Positions 11,444-23,830 of a stretch of DNA of 64,000 bases are shown piece after piece; position 1 is the stretch's first letter, and each line of letters starts with the position of its first letter. The notes beneath the pieces are model-generated. The model ran no database searches. It had not been told where the DNA came from and saw only the letters and a program-made list of their open reading frames with translations. The stretch comes from Ailurus styani. Taxonomy: Eukaryota > Chordata > Mammalia > Carnivora > Ailuridae. The position numbers and the translations under genes are program-made. Location of the stretch: positions 10,296,336 to 10,360,335 of the forward strand of contig LNAC01000032.1 in the NCBI GenBank assembly GCA_002007465.1, written 5' to 3'.

Positions 11444-12119
11444 AGAAAAAGATGCCCTCCTTCCCGGATGCATTGTAGATATCTGCCAGAGAAATGCCGT
11501 AGTAGTTGTATCCAACTGTGGTGGCCCCAAGCCGCTGGAACTCTGGGATGTGTGCGGTGCACAACACAGTGGCCGTTTGGGGGCAATTTCCTGTATTTCC
11601 ATGACATTGGCTGTCGCCTGAATGCTGCTAGTTCTTCCGTTTTTGACCCTAGACCAGAACTTTTTCTGGAGCATCATGCCTGGGTGTCCAACTGCCTTTG
11701 GGACAAATCCTCCTGGAAAACCCTCATGCATCCCCAGTGTAACATATGCAAAATTGGATTACTGTTGTTTTCTCCAAACCTGCTTTTCTTTGTATTTAGG
11801 AGTCTTCTTAGACTCTTTTAGACATGTAAAATCACAAGCCTCTGAGTCCTCCCCATATAGTTCCCGAGTCCCTTGATTTACCCCCACTCCCCTCTTATTT
11901 CAGCATTGGTCTCCTGTCGTCCGGGGTCTGGGCCCCTCGCAGGCATCTCTTAAGATGCCCCTTCTCTGGGTGCTCGCTCCTTCATGCACCTTTCAACCGG
12001 AGTGCTCCTGTAAAATGCAGATCTGATGTTGTCCCCGTCAGGGCTCTCAGATTCCTTCTCCTTTCTCTTTCCTGCCTCCTCTGTGGCCTTATTTCTAACT
12101 ATACCGTCTTCCCCCACCC

Positions 12120-13770
12120 CAGATCTTCAGGCATTGCCCTGTTCCAGGCCCTGGAGATTCAGCAAGGAATAAAACCAAGTCCTTGCCCTCCTGGAGCTTC
12201 CTCTCCAGAACATTGAGCTATTTAAGCCTTTGCTCACCCGCTTCCCCTAGGATGCCCACCCATGGCTAATCTGCTGGAATTTCAGGACTCAGCTACAGGG
12301 TCACGATCCCCAGTGGAGTTACCCCTCTCCTTTTTATGTCCTCTTTGCATCCTGAACTTCGGTTCGAGCAGGGCCTGGCCTTCTAGGCTTTGTGCCTCGA
12401 TATCTTTGTGCCTCGATGCCCAGCACATAGGAGTTGCTTAATAAACGCTTACTAAATGAAAGGTATACAGGTGTGGACACTTTTTTGGATCATNCCCCTC
12501 TCCTTTTTATGTCCTCTTTGCATCCTGAACTTCGGTTCGAGCAGGGCCTGGCCTTCCTAGGCTTTGTGCCTCGATATCTTTGTGCCTCGATGCCCAGCAC
12601 ATAGTAGTTGCTTAATAAACGCTTACTAAATGAAAGGTATACAGGTGTGGACACTTTCTTGGATCAGGTTCCTCTAGCTAATATTCCTCTTTGCTCGTGT
12701 TCTTTCCTCTGCCAACAATATCAGTCTCTTCCGCCCATCCCTTTGAGCCACTCACTCTGTTCTTAAAAATGTCCTTATTGTGAATGCCTGCTAATTCATT
12801 TCCTTGATTACCTTTTAACAGACCTAATAGCTTTCCTCACTATTTAGGTAGCATCTATTCAATTAATATTCAGTTAATACTGAGTACCTCCAGAACCTGT
12901 GCCAGGCTCTAGGGATATGAAGATGGAGAGCGTTTTGTTCCTGCCTTGCTGAATGCTTGGTCAGTGCACTGCTGCCTCCCAGGCAGGGTTCGGGGACCCA
13001 GGCCATTCCTGTGTGGCTCTGCTGACCCCGTTGTGCTTTGCTTTATGTGGAAGGGAGAAAAAGAGAGCCTGGGGTACACACGCCTGCTTCTGAAAGCCGT
13101 GTGTCGGGAGTGACACATACCACATCTTTGCCTTTCCGCTGATAAAGACAAGTCACAAGGGCGCCCCAAACTGCAAGGGCAGCGACACTTGTGGTCTTGC
13201 TGGGTGCCCAGGAAGAAGTGCAGTTCTGGGATACAGCTGGCAAGCCCAGCTGACGTACCTCATGATAGTGATTGGAAATTGTCTTATTATTAGCTGCCTA
13301 CATACTAGTTCTCTTTGTTTAGAATACTTTTCACCTAAAATACTTGTACCACGACTTACTCCCTCTTTTCATTTAAATCTCAGTCTCCTCAGAAAGTCTC
13401 CCGAGTATAAGGCTGCACAATCTAGAAAAACTCCCCTTCTCCATATTACACTGCTTTAACCCCTTAAGCACCCCGGTAACTCCCAGGTGGTTTCCATTTG
13501 TCCCCCCATCTCACCTTTTCATCTGTCCCTGCTCACCCCCAGCATAAGTGCCGTGAGGACACGAGGTTGGTTTTGCTTACTGCTCTATCTATAGTCTAGA
13601 ATAGTGCCTGGCACTTCCAGGATTATGAACTCCCTGAAGGCGAGGGTCTGTCTGTCTTGTTTGAGTAAATATTTGGTGAGCAGGGCCTTGTGCTAGCCAG
13701 GCCCGGGAGACCCTTGCTGAACAAGGCATAGGCCCCTGCCTTCCTGGAGCAGATATTGTATTCAAAACCT
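12120..13770. repeat. Cluster of L2 3'-end fragments in both orientations
   Basis: Antisense pieces at about 12130-12240 (CTGTTCCAGGCCCTGGAGAT), 12855-12960 (CTGTGCCAGGCTCTAGGGAT) and 13660-13770; sense pieces at about 12390-12480 and 13545-13640 (AGAATAGTGCCTGGCACTTC). All are short and old. The interval includes the artefactual duplication at 12322-12666. Confidence 0.65.
12322..12666. repeat. Near-identical direct duplication across a single N (probable assembly artefact)
   Basis: Bases 12322-12492 are repeated at 12495-12666 with about three small differences (an inserted C, a G/T change, a T/C change). One N sits exactly at the join, 12494. The repeated text is the 3' end of an L2 (CTTAATAAACGCTTACTAAA). 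A duplication that abuts an N is the usual signature of two overlapping contig ends that were not merged. Confidence 0.85.
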
Positions 13771-13827
13771 CTTCAACTTATTCATTCATTTAAATGTATG
13801 TTTGTGGAGGAGGGAAAATTCATTAAC

Positions 13828-14023
13828 AACATACTTAGAAAATCTCCCTGTAGAGAATACGTTTTATTCAGTTTTAGGAGATCACGATAATTAATGNTGT
13901 GATCTCTCTCCCGCTGTGAAATAAATAAATAAATAAAATCTTTAAAAAAAAAAAAAAAACATACTTAGAAAATCTCCCTGTAGAGAATACGTTATTCAGT
14001 TTTAGGAGATCACGATAATTAAT
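13828..14023. repeat. Duplicated flank around an N plus a partial SINE tail
   Basis: The stretch starting AACATACTTAGAAAATCTCC occurs at 13828-13896 and again at 13958-14023. Between them lie one N (13897) and the tail end of a CAN-SINE. The left copy runs uninterrupted past the insertion point; the right copy is preceded by the SINE. This fits two haplotypes, without and with the SINE, joined end to end. Confidence 0.82.
13898..13957 (+). mobile_element. CAN-SINE 3' tail fragment beside an assembly join
   Basis: GATCTCTCTCCCGCTGTGAA then (AAAT)n, AAAATCTTT and an A run is the 3' end of a sense CAN-SINE. Its head is missing because the sequence is cut at the N at 13897. Confidence 0.8.
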
Positions 14024-14029
14024 ATGAAA

Positions 14030-16195
14030 GATTTTACAGATGATAAGAAAAACTTGGATGAAAATCTACCCTGCTTTGCTTCAGCCTTTGACAAAGTCTG
14101 CCTCTAAGTTACTTTCTTCATTGCTAATAATACCGCCAGTCAGGGGGACACTGGAATAAAGAGGCATTTGTCACCAAATGGTAAGTTAGCAGCATGTCTT
14201 GTTATCTGGGTTGGAATATGTAGTCATTAAGTGGCATTTGGACTAAATCTGATTAGAATTTAGAATCTACTTGGAGACAAATGGAAATATGTTTCTGTTT
14301 AGAAAAATGGCTTTTTTTTTCTACCTTAAGGTGTTTTAGATTAGGAAAAGATTAAAATTAATTTTAAGGACTGCTTGTCTTTGAAGGGTTTGGTTGCGTG
14401 CTGGTGGAAATTCTTCAGGGAACGGATGTCTCGGGGCAGCGGTGGGGGGGCGGGGACAAAAACAGCTCAGTATAGCCCGTCAACTCGCTCTACATTGAGG
14501 AAAGAATAACCCAGACTGCGTACTGGTTTTTCATAGACTCTAGCAGTTGGTTGGCTCAAGTTTCTACTTTCTACCATTTGTGAAAATTTAACCTTAATTT
14601 CAGGAGCAGCCGACCGTTCAGGTTCTGTCTGAAGATACGAGGGCTAAAGAATGTAGCTATGGCTCGTCGGTAGGTACAGTTTTTGCAAATACAGAAAATC
14701 TTTTGGAAGCTTTTGGTACCAAATATGGTCCTTCTCATGTTTAAAGTATTTCTCACTAGTGATTATTAAAGTAATTCAAGCAAAATCAGTATCTAATGAT
14801 GGTAAAAGAGCTTAAAGTGTTCAAGAAAATGGTGTGTGTCTATTAATTTAACATATATAAATGTCTGAACTCTTATGAACTCCTACTCATCAATTCTTTA
14901 TTATCCTGTTTTTACTCCTATTTATAAATTGTTCTTCCTTTCTGGTTAAGGACAGAGATAAGAAAGGACAGATAGAAAAAAAAAAATTCCCCCTCATTAT
15001 AACATCACTCTATTAGGCTGTTAATGCCAGCAGCATTCATTTTGAGTGTCTGGTCCTGTTTTGCCATTTGTACATAATTCTGTTTAAGGTTATTCTTTGT
15101 GATTTCCAAATTTGACAGACTGGGAAGGGGGATCCTAGCCTGATAGAAATTGTACCAAAACAGCGGGGCCTTTTTGCTGTAGGCAGTGTAGGAGGGACAT
15201 TGTCTTACTGGCTGCTGATGCCGTTGGAATTCTCGAAGGGCTTGCTTCCGTCTGTGTGCTGCTGCATATTGTGTTCAGGAAAGGGAACACGTAAGCCAGA
15301 AAGGGACCAGGTGTCGGGGCAAAGAGGTTTGGGTTAGAATGCTGCTCTGCTGCTCTTGGAGGGAGCTATTTCTCATCGTTGATTCTGTGTCATCCTTACC
15401 CAAGGGAGGACGTGTGCAGGACCTACCCCACAGGGTGCTGGGAGGTTAAAGGAGAAAACATACGGAAGCCCAGCACGGGGTAGGCGGGGACTCTTGTCCC
15501 TGCTTCTGCCCTGCTGCTGAGGACCAGGATTGAAAGTTTTCAGTTTGTGCCTGAATGAGAGCCTGAAAGTCCTAGTTGTGTCTCAAACTCTGGCCTGTTT
15601 ACAGCCCAGTCTGCTTGCCCACATGGGCTTTCCATCTACTCCACTCTTCTCTGAGGCTCCGTAAGTGTGTGAACAGGGGTCAGCAGCATGGAAGACTAAA
15701 GTGAAGCTAGGAAAAGCTGAAACTAAATATCAGAATTCAGAAACTCCCTTCTGGAGTGTTTGGATGACAGGAGAAAAAAAAAAACCAACAACAACAGAAC
15801 ATCCCACCAAACCTTTAATGGCACTTTGAAGCACTCTGCATATGTTAATCAGGAGCCTGGGCCGAGGGAGTGGTTGGATCCCTGCGAGTGCGCCCCCTCT
15901 CTCCCCTCTGTAGTGCCCAGGCCACTTACCCCCACTTCTCCGCAGCTTTTAAAGCTTTCCAGTTAATCTCAGTTCGCATTCAGTCTGGACTGACTTTGCC
16001 AACAAGGAGATTGAGATCCAGGGGCAACGTAAAACGGGTTTTAATTGCTAATTTCATTGAAGATTACTTTTTAAATCTTTTTTTTAAAGCTTTTTAGTTT
16101 TCTATTCTTATATTCCAGTAGAATTTGAAATGCTTTCAATTTTTTCCATGGCTTTTAAAAATTATAATATTCTACCGGCATGACAGTTTAGAGAA
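14030..16195. other. Unique intronic sequence
   Basis: AT-rich with no recognised gene; a diverged MIR-like bit may lie near 15340-15500. Confidence 0.45.
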
Positions 16196-16198
16196 AAA

Positions 16199-16360
16199 AA
16201 TTTTATTTTTTTAATTTTTTAGAGCGGGAGGGAGAGAAAATCTTAAGCAGGCTCCACGCCCAGTGTAGAGCCCAACTTGGGGCTCAGTCTCACAACCCTG
16301 AGATCATGACCTGAGCTAAAATCAAGAGTAGGGCACTTAACTGAGTCACCCAGATGCCCC
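16199..16360 (-). mobile_element. CAN-SINE, old diverged copy
   Basis: Antisense copy with CTGAGATCATGACCTGAGCT, AAATCAAGAGTAGGGCACTT and ending CTGAGTCACCCAGATGCCCC. Divergence from the young copies is obvious. Confidence 0.88.
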
Positions 16361-16743
16361 CGACTTTTTTTTTCTTCCTTTTTAGATTTCTAATGCTCTG
16401 TTTTTTGAGATGAACATACCTTCAGTTTTTTGTTGGCCTTATTTCAAACTGCTGTGTTTTAAAGCTGGTATTTGAGTGTTCAATAAAAGAGGATTCTAAG
16501 GTGGGTTCCTGTGTCCTGGACGTAGCTGAATGAAAAGTTTGGTAAATAAAACCCTTACCACTATAGCCATTATGGGATGACTGATACGTTACCGTGTAAC
16601 CTCCTTATTATACGTACGGTGGGACTGCTGGGAAGGGAGGTGACTCCTTTCAACATTTGTTAAATTAAATCGAATATTTTGGAGTGCCATGCAAACCTCA
16701 TGTCAATATACTTGATTTTTTAAAAATAAAATCCTCCTGTTTA

Positions 16744-16924
16744 GGGGCGCCTGCGTGGCTCAGCCGGTTAAGCATCTGCCTTTGGCTCAGGTCATGATCC
16801 AGTGGAGCCCTTAGTTGGGCTCCCTGCTCAGCAGGGAGTCTCCTTCTCCCTCTGCCTCTGCAGCTCCCCCCTGCTTGTGCATTCTATCTCTCTCTTTCTC
16901 TCTCAAAATCTTAAAAGAAATAAA
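16744..16924 (+). mobile_element. CAN-SINE, sense
   Basis: Starts GGGGCGCCTGCGTGGCTCAG, contains GGCTCAGGTCATGATCCAGT and a CT-rich tail ending CTCAAAATCTTAAAAGAAAT. Confidence 0.92.
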
Positions 16925-17540
16925 ATCATTCTTTTTTAGTAAAGAAATTAAGACAAGGATAAGCTTAAGTAGAAAAATTTTAGTTTTCTCCATGTATCAC
17001 TGTTCACACCTCTTCATCTGTTTTTATGAAGTCATCAGAGGATCAGCTTAGACAGGAACTGTGGGTCCTGATTGCCTGCTGAGAAAGATTCTGTTCTTAT
17101 CTGCTGCGACTGACTCACAATTTCTGAAGAAATCTCTCCAAAGTACTATAACTCTTCCTTTCAAATTAAAGTCTATAATCGTACCTGCAGGGGCTGCATC
17201 GCAATGAGAAAATAGACTCCGGCAACTTTTCTTCCAGGTGAAAGCACATGTTATAACAGCCCCCCCCTTAATTGTAAGCTTAGAAAAATGTAAAGATAGA
17301 ACTCTGTCAGCTTCAGTGACTAACATAACATGTAATGGTGACCACTCTGGGATTAATAGAGTCATGGTGTCACAGAAGCTAAGAATCCTGGGTGCTGCGA
17401 GGAAGGGGGTGGGCGTTATCAGAGAAGGCTTTCATAGGAGTACACACATCCCCGGCCTCCGGAAGCTTGAGACACTGCCTTCAGAGCTGGGTTTTCCAAA
17501 ATTGTGCCATGAAACCTGTCACTGGAGGTGCACCCCCTAC

Positions 17541-17576
17541 ATGCGCGCGCACACACACACGTGCACACACACCCCC
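17541..17576. repeat. (CA)n microsatellite with GC step
   Basis: ATGCGCGCGCACACACACAC then GTGCACACACACCCCC; alternating purine-pyrimidine, able to adopt Z-DNA. Confidence 0.85.
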
Positions 17577-18129
17577 GTAAGAGTCTTCTGGTCAGAGAAG
17601 CTTGGGAAATGATGTAAAATATCCCCTTCACTGTGCACGTTTGAGGACTCTAGGAAGTTCAGCCATAAAGAAGCCTGTTTTACCTTGGCCTGCCTTACCT
17701 GGCCAGGAGATTGCATCACAGAGCTAGTTCAGCGGACACCCACACTCTTGACTATTCTTTGTAAGGACTCTGTGGAACTGGCAGTCAACAGAAAACACTT
17801 CGGGGAGCTTTCTGGGGGGCTTTGGATTTACACTGTACAAGAAGTAAGGTGATGCTGGCCAAATGTATTAGCATAAGAGGTACTTTTGCTGCCCAAGAGG
17901 GATGTAGACAGGAATGAGTTCATCTTAGACTTCCTCTTTTGGATGATGTTAGTAGAATCTCTTTGTTTTAATTCAACTGAGAACATTAACCATCTGAGCA
18001 ACAATGAAACGAAATTTTATTATTATTTTTTTAATGAAAACACATTTTAACAATGGGCAGAACTTTGTCAACACATTTCTACCTTGTCTGTGGGTATGTA
18101 GAAACATATCACACTCAATTACAGTTATT

Positions 18130-18790
18130 AAAATACTTTTTAGAGTTTTAGATTTACAAAAAAGTTGCAAAGATAGTACAGGATTCCTTTTTACCCCACA
18201 CCCAGTTTCCCATTCTTAACATCTTCTATGTTAATATGGTACATTTGTGCCAATTAATGAGTTGGTATCAACACATTATTAACTCAAATCCATACTTAAT
18301 TCAGATTGCCTTATTTTTCCCTAAAATCCTTTTCTAGTCTATGTCCTCATCCAGGATACTGCCTTACATTTAATTACAAGGATTTCTAGGCTTCTCTTGT
18401 CTGTGATAGTTTTCTCAGACTTTATTTTTGGTGACCTTAATAGTTTAGAGGAGTACTATTTGAGTATGTTGTACAAAGCTGCTCAATTAGGATTTGTCTG
18501 ATATTTTTCTCATGATACTAGAGTTATTTGTTTTGGGGGGAGGACCACAGAAGTAAAGTGCCATTTTCGTTATATCAAGGGTACCTACTCTTATCGATGT
18601 GACTTACACTGTTGATGTTGGGTGTGTCTGTCCACCTGGCTGATGGAGGGTCTGTCCGGTTTCTCCACTGCAAAGTCACTCCCCATCCTACTTTTCCACA
18701 CTATGGTCTTTGGAAGAAGGTCACTATGCACAGCCCAGAGTTAAGAAATGGGGAGAGTATATTATTTGGAATGGTCAGACATATTGCTAA
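18130..18790. mobile_element. Ancient L1M-type LINE fragment
   Basis: Runs of recognisable old L1 3'-region sequence: GATTTACAAAAAAGTTGCAA, CATCCAGGATACTGCCTTAC, CACAGAAGTAAAGTGCCATT, TTTCTCCACTGCAAAGTCAC and GTCACTATGCACAGCCCAGA, in the expected order. Subfamily and strand not assigned with confidence. Confidence 0.7.
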
Positions 18791-19439
18791 GCGTGTGACT
18801 TCATAAACCACTTGGATGGTAGAATGGTTACTGTCGTATTCATTGTAGTTACCTACAGAGTAGCTCTGACGGACATTTTATTCTAAGAAAGAAGGAAAAC
18901 TAAGCTTCCCAAATTAAAGCCACCCAGCCTTGATCAGACTGTAGAATTTGTACCCCTGCCAGTGTTTGTTCTTAGCAGCATGCCAGAAGTTCCAGATGCT
19001 GCCCTCTCTTTTTTGTGTGTCAAGATTTAATCCTGTTTGTGCCTCCCCCCCACCCCCCGCTTCAGTTGCGTTCGTGTCCTTTTTGGAGACTGCAGACGTG
19101 TTTGTAACTGTTTAGGTTACTGTCGGGTGTGTACCCTGTTTAGAAAAGTGCTATTGTGATAAAACTGTTTTTAACATCTTTATGTATTTTAAGGGCATTA
19201 CTATCAAAGACATTCTTTACATGTCTGTTGATTAGTTTTGACTTTGTCACCCCCAGCAAGAGTATATAATTAAAGATTTTCCATGTAGTCGACTTTCAGG
19301 TTACTTTATAGTTAACATTTGTGCACATCATATATTGTGGTTGTAGGGATCATTCTGCTTTTTGGTTCTTTCAGAATATTGGTATAATTTTAAACAGATT
19401 TATCTAAATAGCCATTTTGAGTTACTTTTTTTTGTTTTC

Positions 19440-19630
19440 ATTTTTTAAAATTTTAATTAAGTAACATAATGTATTACTGATTTCAGAGGTACAGGTCTGT
19501 GGTTCGTGTCTTATATAGCACCAAGTGCTCATTACATCTGTGCCCTCCTTAATGCCGTCCCCCCACACCCCTCCCCCCCAGCGACCCCTCAGTTTGTTTC
19601 CTATGATTAGGAGTCTGTGGTTTGTATCAG
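19440..19630 (-). mobile_element. Carnivore L1 3' end, antisense
   Basis: AAGTAACATAATGTATTACT, GAGGTACAGGTCTGTGGTTC, CCTCAGTTTGTTTCCTATGA and TTAGGAGTCTGTGGTTTGTA are the reverse of the L1 3' UTR type seen at 3277-3506. More diverged than that copy. Confidence 0.82.
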
Positions 19631-19658
19631 CTTGGTGGGAATTGGAAGTTTCTTGCCT

Positions 19659-19795
19659 AATATATATATTATATAATATATATATAATATATATAATATA
19701 ATATAATATAATTTCTTGTCAGATATATATTATATATATAAGACAAGAAATTTCCGATTATATATATATTTCTTTATCCATATACATATGGATTT
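19659..19795. repeat. AT microsatellite with embedded perfect inverted repeat
   Basis: About 135 bases of (TA)n variants directly beyond the L1 fragment. Within it AATTTCTTGTC (19710-19720) and GACAAGAAATT (19742-19752) form perfect 11-base arms around a 21-base AT-only-like loop, giving a potential cruciform or RNA hairpin. Confidence 0.9.
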
Positions 19796-20984
19796 TAAAA
19801 GGTAAGAATATTTTTAAAGATTTTCCATATACATAAGAAGATGAAAAGATATATTTTCCTTATCTTTGGCCAAGAGCGATAATAATTGGACTTTAGGAGA
19901 AGACTTCCCTTAAGGCGGTGATTCACACCGCTTCAACCCAGCAGTTTTATTGCTAAACATGAGTAATGGCCTGTCCCTAGCCATAGAAGAAAAAAATGGG
20001 TTAATAGAAATAATTTTTCAGTTTCAAGTTTTTCTCCTGTCAACTTTTCAGAAGCTTTCAGGACCAGCTCCCACATGCCTGCTGATGAGTATTAGCAGAC
20101 GTGAGTGAATGAATGAATGAGTAGCCAAAGACTATTAACAGAAGAACTCCTACAGCCGATTAGGTCAAGAACTGTCTCGATATGATTTTGCTAAACACAC
20201 ACGTTTAGCCCATGGTTTTTTGTGGCATTCATATATTGCCCTTTCTGCCAGAAAAATTGTTCCTGGTTCGTAAGAAGAATTTCCGAATTTCATGTTTTCC
20301 CTCAGTGGGCAGCACAGCTTCCAGGTGCTTCATCATCCGAGGAGGTTCGAAACCCACTGCATTGATGAATAAGAAGCAATTAGGGAGCCTCTAGGAGCTT
20401 CCTGAGACAGGAAGGCATGGGTCATCCTAAAGTTGTGTAATAATTGCCTGTATATCCTTCTGCAGGAAGGATAGAATTGACTTTCCCACCCACAGATTTG
20501 GCATGAAATTTCTCTGCATCTCAGGCCAAGGCTGAGTGTGAGGGTTATGAAGTCCCCAGTGGGCTGGGTTGTAGGTGGAGATACTAGTCCCGCGCTGGCG
20601 ATCTATTGCTGCTAGGGAGGGCGGGGAGGAGGGAGGGAGGGCTGTGTGTGCATGCGCGGATGCAGATGCCTGAAGTGATTCTCCGATGTTTTCACAGGAA
20701 GAAAAAAATAAGATTGCTTTTATACTTAATAACATCTAACGCGTGGTAGATCTTTTTCCTTGGAAAAAGTAGGCGAGATTACTGAGAAGCTGTTGGTTTG
20801 TTTTGTCATCAGCATTGTAATGTTGCTGGTGGTGGCAGTGAATCAAGCAAGGTACATGAAAGCAGTCTGATGATAGCGTTTTAACTCTATCTCCGTTCCA
20901 GCTGCTTCCCAAGTTTTAACTACTTGTTTTAAACCCGTGTAGCATAGTACTTGGAAAAAAATTTTTGAGGTGAGGTGTTGTTTA

Positions 20985-21430
20985 TTCATTCAGCCATTTT
21001 GCTTCTGAACAGCTACTAAGTGCAAGGTGCTGTGTTGGGGAAACATCAGTGGGTAAGATATATATGGTCTCCATTCTCATGAAGCCTACGTTCTAGTAAG
21101 GGATACAGTTGAGAAACAACTACAGATATAATTAAGAGAAGTTTAGGATGTGGTGAGGTGAAGGGGGAAATGATCAGGTGATGCAGTAAAGACTAGCTGG
21201 CTGGGCAGAAAAGACTTCTCTGAGGGCAGGTCGTCTGAAGTGAGCCCCTGGGTGATGAGAAGAGCCCATCCTCTCACAGAGGAGAAGGAAGAAATTCAGT
21301 TAGCATGAAGATTGAGGTGGGAAATGGCTTGGTGTGGTCAAGGAGTAGAAGGTAGGCTTGGATGACTGGAGGGAATGATCTGAGGTGAAATTGAAGAGGT
21401 GGTAGGAAGGAGAACATGGAGACTCTCGTG
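20985..21430 (-). mobile_element. L2 LINE fragment, antisense
   Basis: TACTAAGTGCAAGGTGCTGT, TCTCATGAAGCCTACGTTCT, AAAGACTTCTCTGAGGGCAG and GAAGGTAGGCTTGGATGACT are L2 landmarks in reverse order. Confidence 0.72.
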
Positions 21431-21439
21431 GGTCACAGA

Positions 21440-23598
21440 GCATGAGGTACCGCTCACGTGGGTGGATTTCACAAATTGAACCTATCTGGGTAACCAGCGT
21501 CCAGATTAAAATATAATAAAAACCTGAACATCTCCAGTACCATTGAGAAGCATTGCTTTGGGGCTGCTGGAAGCCATAGCTCACCCTCATTGTTAGGCAC
21601 CTGTGTATATGGCATAATCGCATTTCAGGGTCTTGCTTTGGGGAAACTTGTGGTTTTTAGAAGCTGTGTCTTTTATAACCATCCAGCAGCACACATGGTA
21701 TTTTTCTCTGAGATTTCAAATTTTGTGTCTTCCCCCACCTCCAGTCCTCATCATCCATGAACACATATATGGGATTATTTAGTTAATAGGACATATCTGT
21801 TTTCCAAAAATCTTTACTTTAGGAAGCAAGAATTGTCCTTTTAGAGAATTCTTTCTCATAATAAATGTGGATCTGTCCTTTAGGTCCAAGACGAAACTTT
21901 GGTTTTCATTCAGAATTTATGCCTGTTAACAGTTTATATTTTCTGTGGTAATGGAATATTTTAGGGTTTGTTGCCTCATTATAGTCAGCTTCTTTTACAA
22001 AAAGCCTGCAGGGCCATTTAAGCAAATTTTAAGCTAGAAATAAATTTAAGCTAGAAATTAAAGATAATATAGTAATTTCGAATAGCTTTGTGTTCAAGAT
22101 GAGATTTTAAAGTTATTATTCCACAGTGAATTTTAATGATTATTGTGTACAATGGCATTTATGGATGTGCAGTAACTGAACGAATATAAGTAGTACATTA
22201 GATTATGGATTTGTAATGTGAAATGAGAACTTTTTAATAAGCTTTCTCCATAGTGGTTCATGCTGTGAACACACAAAGTATGACGTTGAACTTCACTAAA
22301 TCATAGCAGGGCTTTTGGAATCAGGCTCATGTTACAAATCAAGATGAGTTTCAAATTTTCTAAAAACACAGCTAAAAAGTTGAGAGACCATTACATAACC
22401 AGATATTTTATATCCTTTTGGGGAGTTGGGATGAGATGTTTCTTTTTATAATGCAAAGAAAATTTTACTTTTGAAGGGATCAAGTATAAAATGGGATTGA
22501 ACTTACACTTTGAGAAAAACTTGTTGATTGTAAGAAAAACTTGTTACTTGTTAGCATTTAACACATCACCAAAAATGCTTTTGACATTTTCTTTGGGAGA
22601 CTTTTGGAGAAGAACTAGCTGAAGTCTGAAATTTGGTTTGGTGTGGTCTTCCCAAAACTGGTGGTTGGTTGTTTTGACCCTCTGATCTGCCGATCTCAAG
22701 AAACTTTCTGGAAACATACCCGAAAATACATAAATGCCTATTTCACCATTTAAAGGGTCTTTCACTGACAGCAAATGAATAACTTCCTAATGAAGTGAAT
22801 CCCTTCTTACAACATTTTGAAAGAGAACCATATTATTTCCAATCTGTATCCTGTTATCTTTTTAAAAATTCATTCTTTTCCCCATTATCAAGATAATATG
22901 ATCTGGATGGACAATTTGGGAATGATGCATGATTCCTTTCCTTCTAATTTTCTGTAATATCGCCACCTAGGGATAATAATTTTTAAACTGTCTAGTACTT
23001 AATGTATTGTTTTCACTTCCTTTAAGATGCATTTTAGTGTTTTAGCCTGGACTTTAAATTTTTCCTCCCCTCTTGGAGCTTTAGGTTGGTTCTAAAATGC
23101 TATCGTACTGGTTTAGCTTTTATTTAATTACTCTAATACATTTGGACAACAAATCAGATAATTTTACACTAGTGATGCTATCTAGCAGTGTGTTTTGCTT
23201 ACGGTTCCATTTTAAGATGTTAGCTCACAAGAAAGTTTTTAATATAAATACACATTAAATAAAATGTTGAAAATCTCTGCCTTTAAACAATGGCCAATGT
23301 TTGCTAACTGTGACACTGTTACAGTGGCAACAAGTAAAGTAACAGTAAATGGGTCTTTCATCATTTTCAGTCTTTCCCCTTGTGTGACAACCTAGTAAAT
23401 TCCAAGTACTCCTTGGGAGGTGAACGTGTTACTAGGAAAGGATGGAGAAGTACAGAATCCAGACTTACTGTGGTAATCAGTGCAGTCTGTGAAGTTGGGG
23501 TTTATTAACTCATATACTTGAAACGAGCTTCAGCCACAGCTACATGCAGTGATCAAATCATGTCATAAAGGATCTATTTCTTGACTTTTCTTTCTCTT
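21440..23598. other. Unique AT-rich intronic sequence
   Basis: Possible diverged L1 text at 21440-21720, then about 1.9 kb with few recognisable repeats. Two small tandem duplications are visible, at about 22024-22059 (TTAAGCTAGAAAT unit) and 22512-22546 (GAAAAACTTGTT unit). Confidence 0.5.
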
Positions 23599-23623
23599 GG
23601 GTTGACTTCATTTTCAAAACTAT

Positions 23624-23813
23624 TTATTTATTTTTTTTTTTTTAAAGATTTTATTTATTCATTTGACACAGAGAGAGAGATTACAAATAGGCAGAGAGAG
23701 AGGAGAGAGGAGGAAGCAGGCTCCCTGCTGAGCAGAGAGCCCAATNNNNNNNNNNNNNNNNNNNNNNNNNNNNNNNNNNNNNNNNNNNNNNNNNNNNNNN
23801 NNNNNNNNNNNNN
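23624..23813 (-). mobile_element. CAN-SINE interrupted by a 68-base N gap
   Basis: Antisense tail and body (AAAGATTTTATTTATTCATT; TTACAAATAGGCAGAGAG; GCAGGCTCCCTGCTGAGCAG) run into Ns at 23746-23813. The exact 17-base repeat GGTTGACTTCATTTTCA occurs at 23600-23616 and directly after the gap at 23814-23830. The gap therefore holds only the missing head of this SINE, about 70-80 bases by comparison with other copies. Confidence 0.93.
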
Positions 23814-23830
23814 GGTTGACTTCATTTTCA

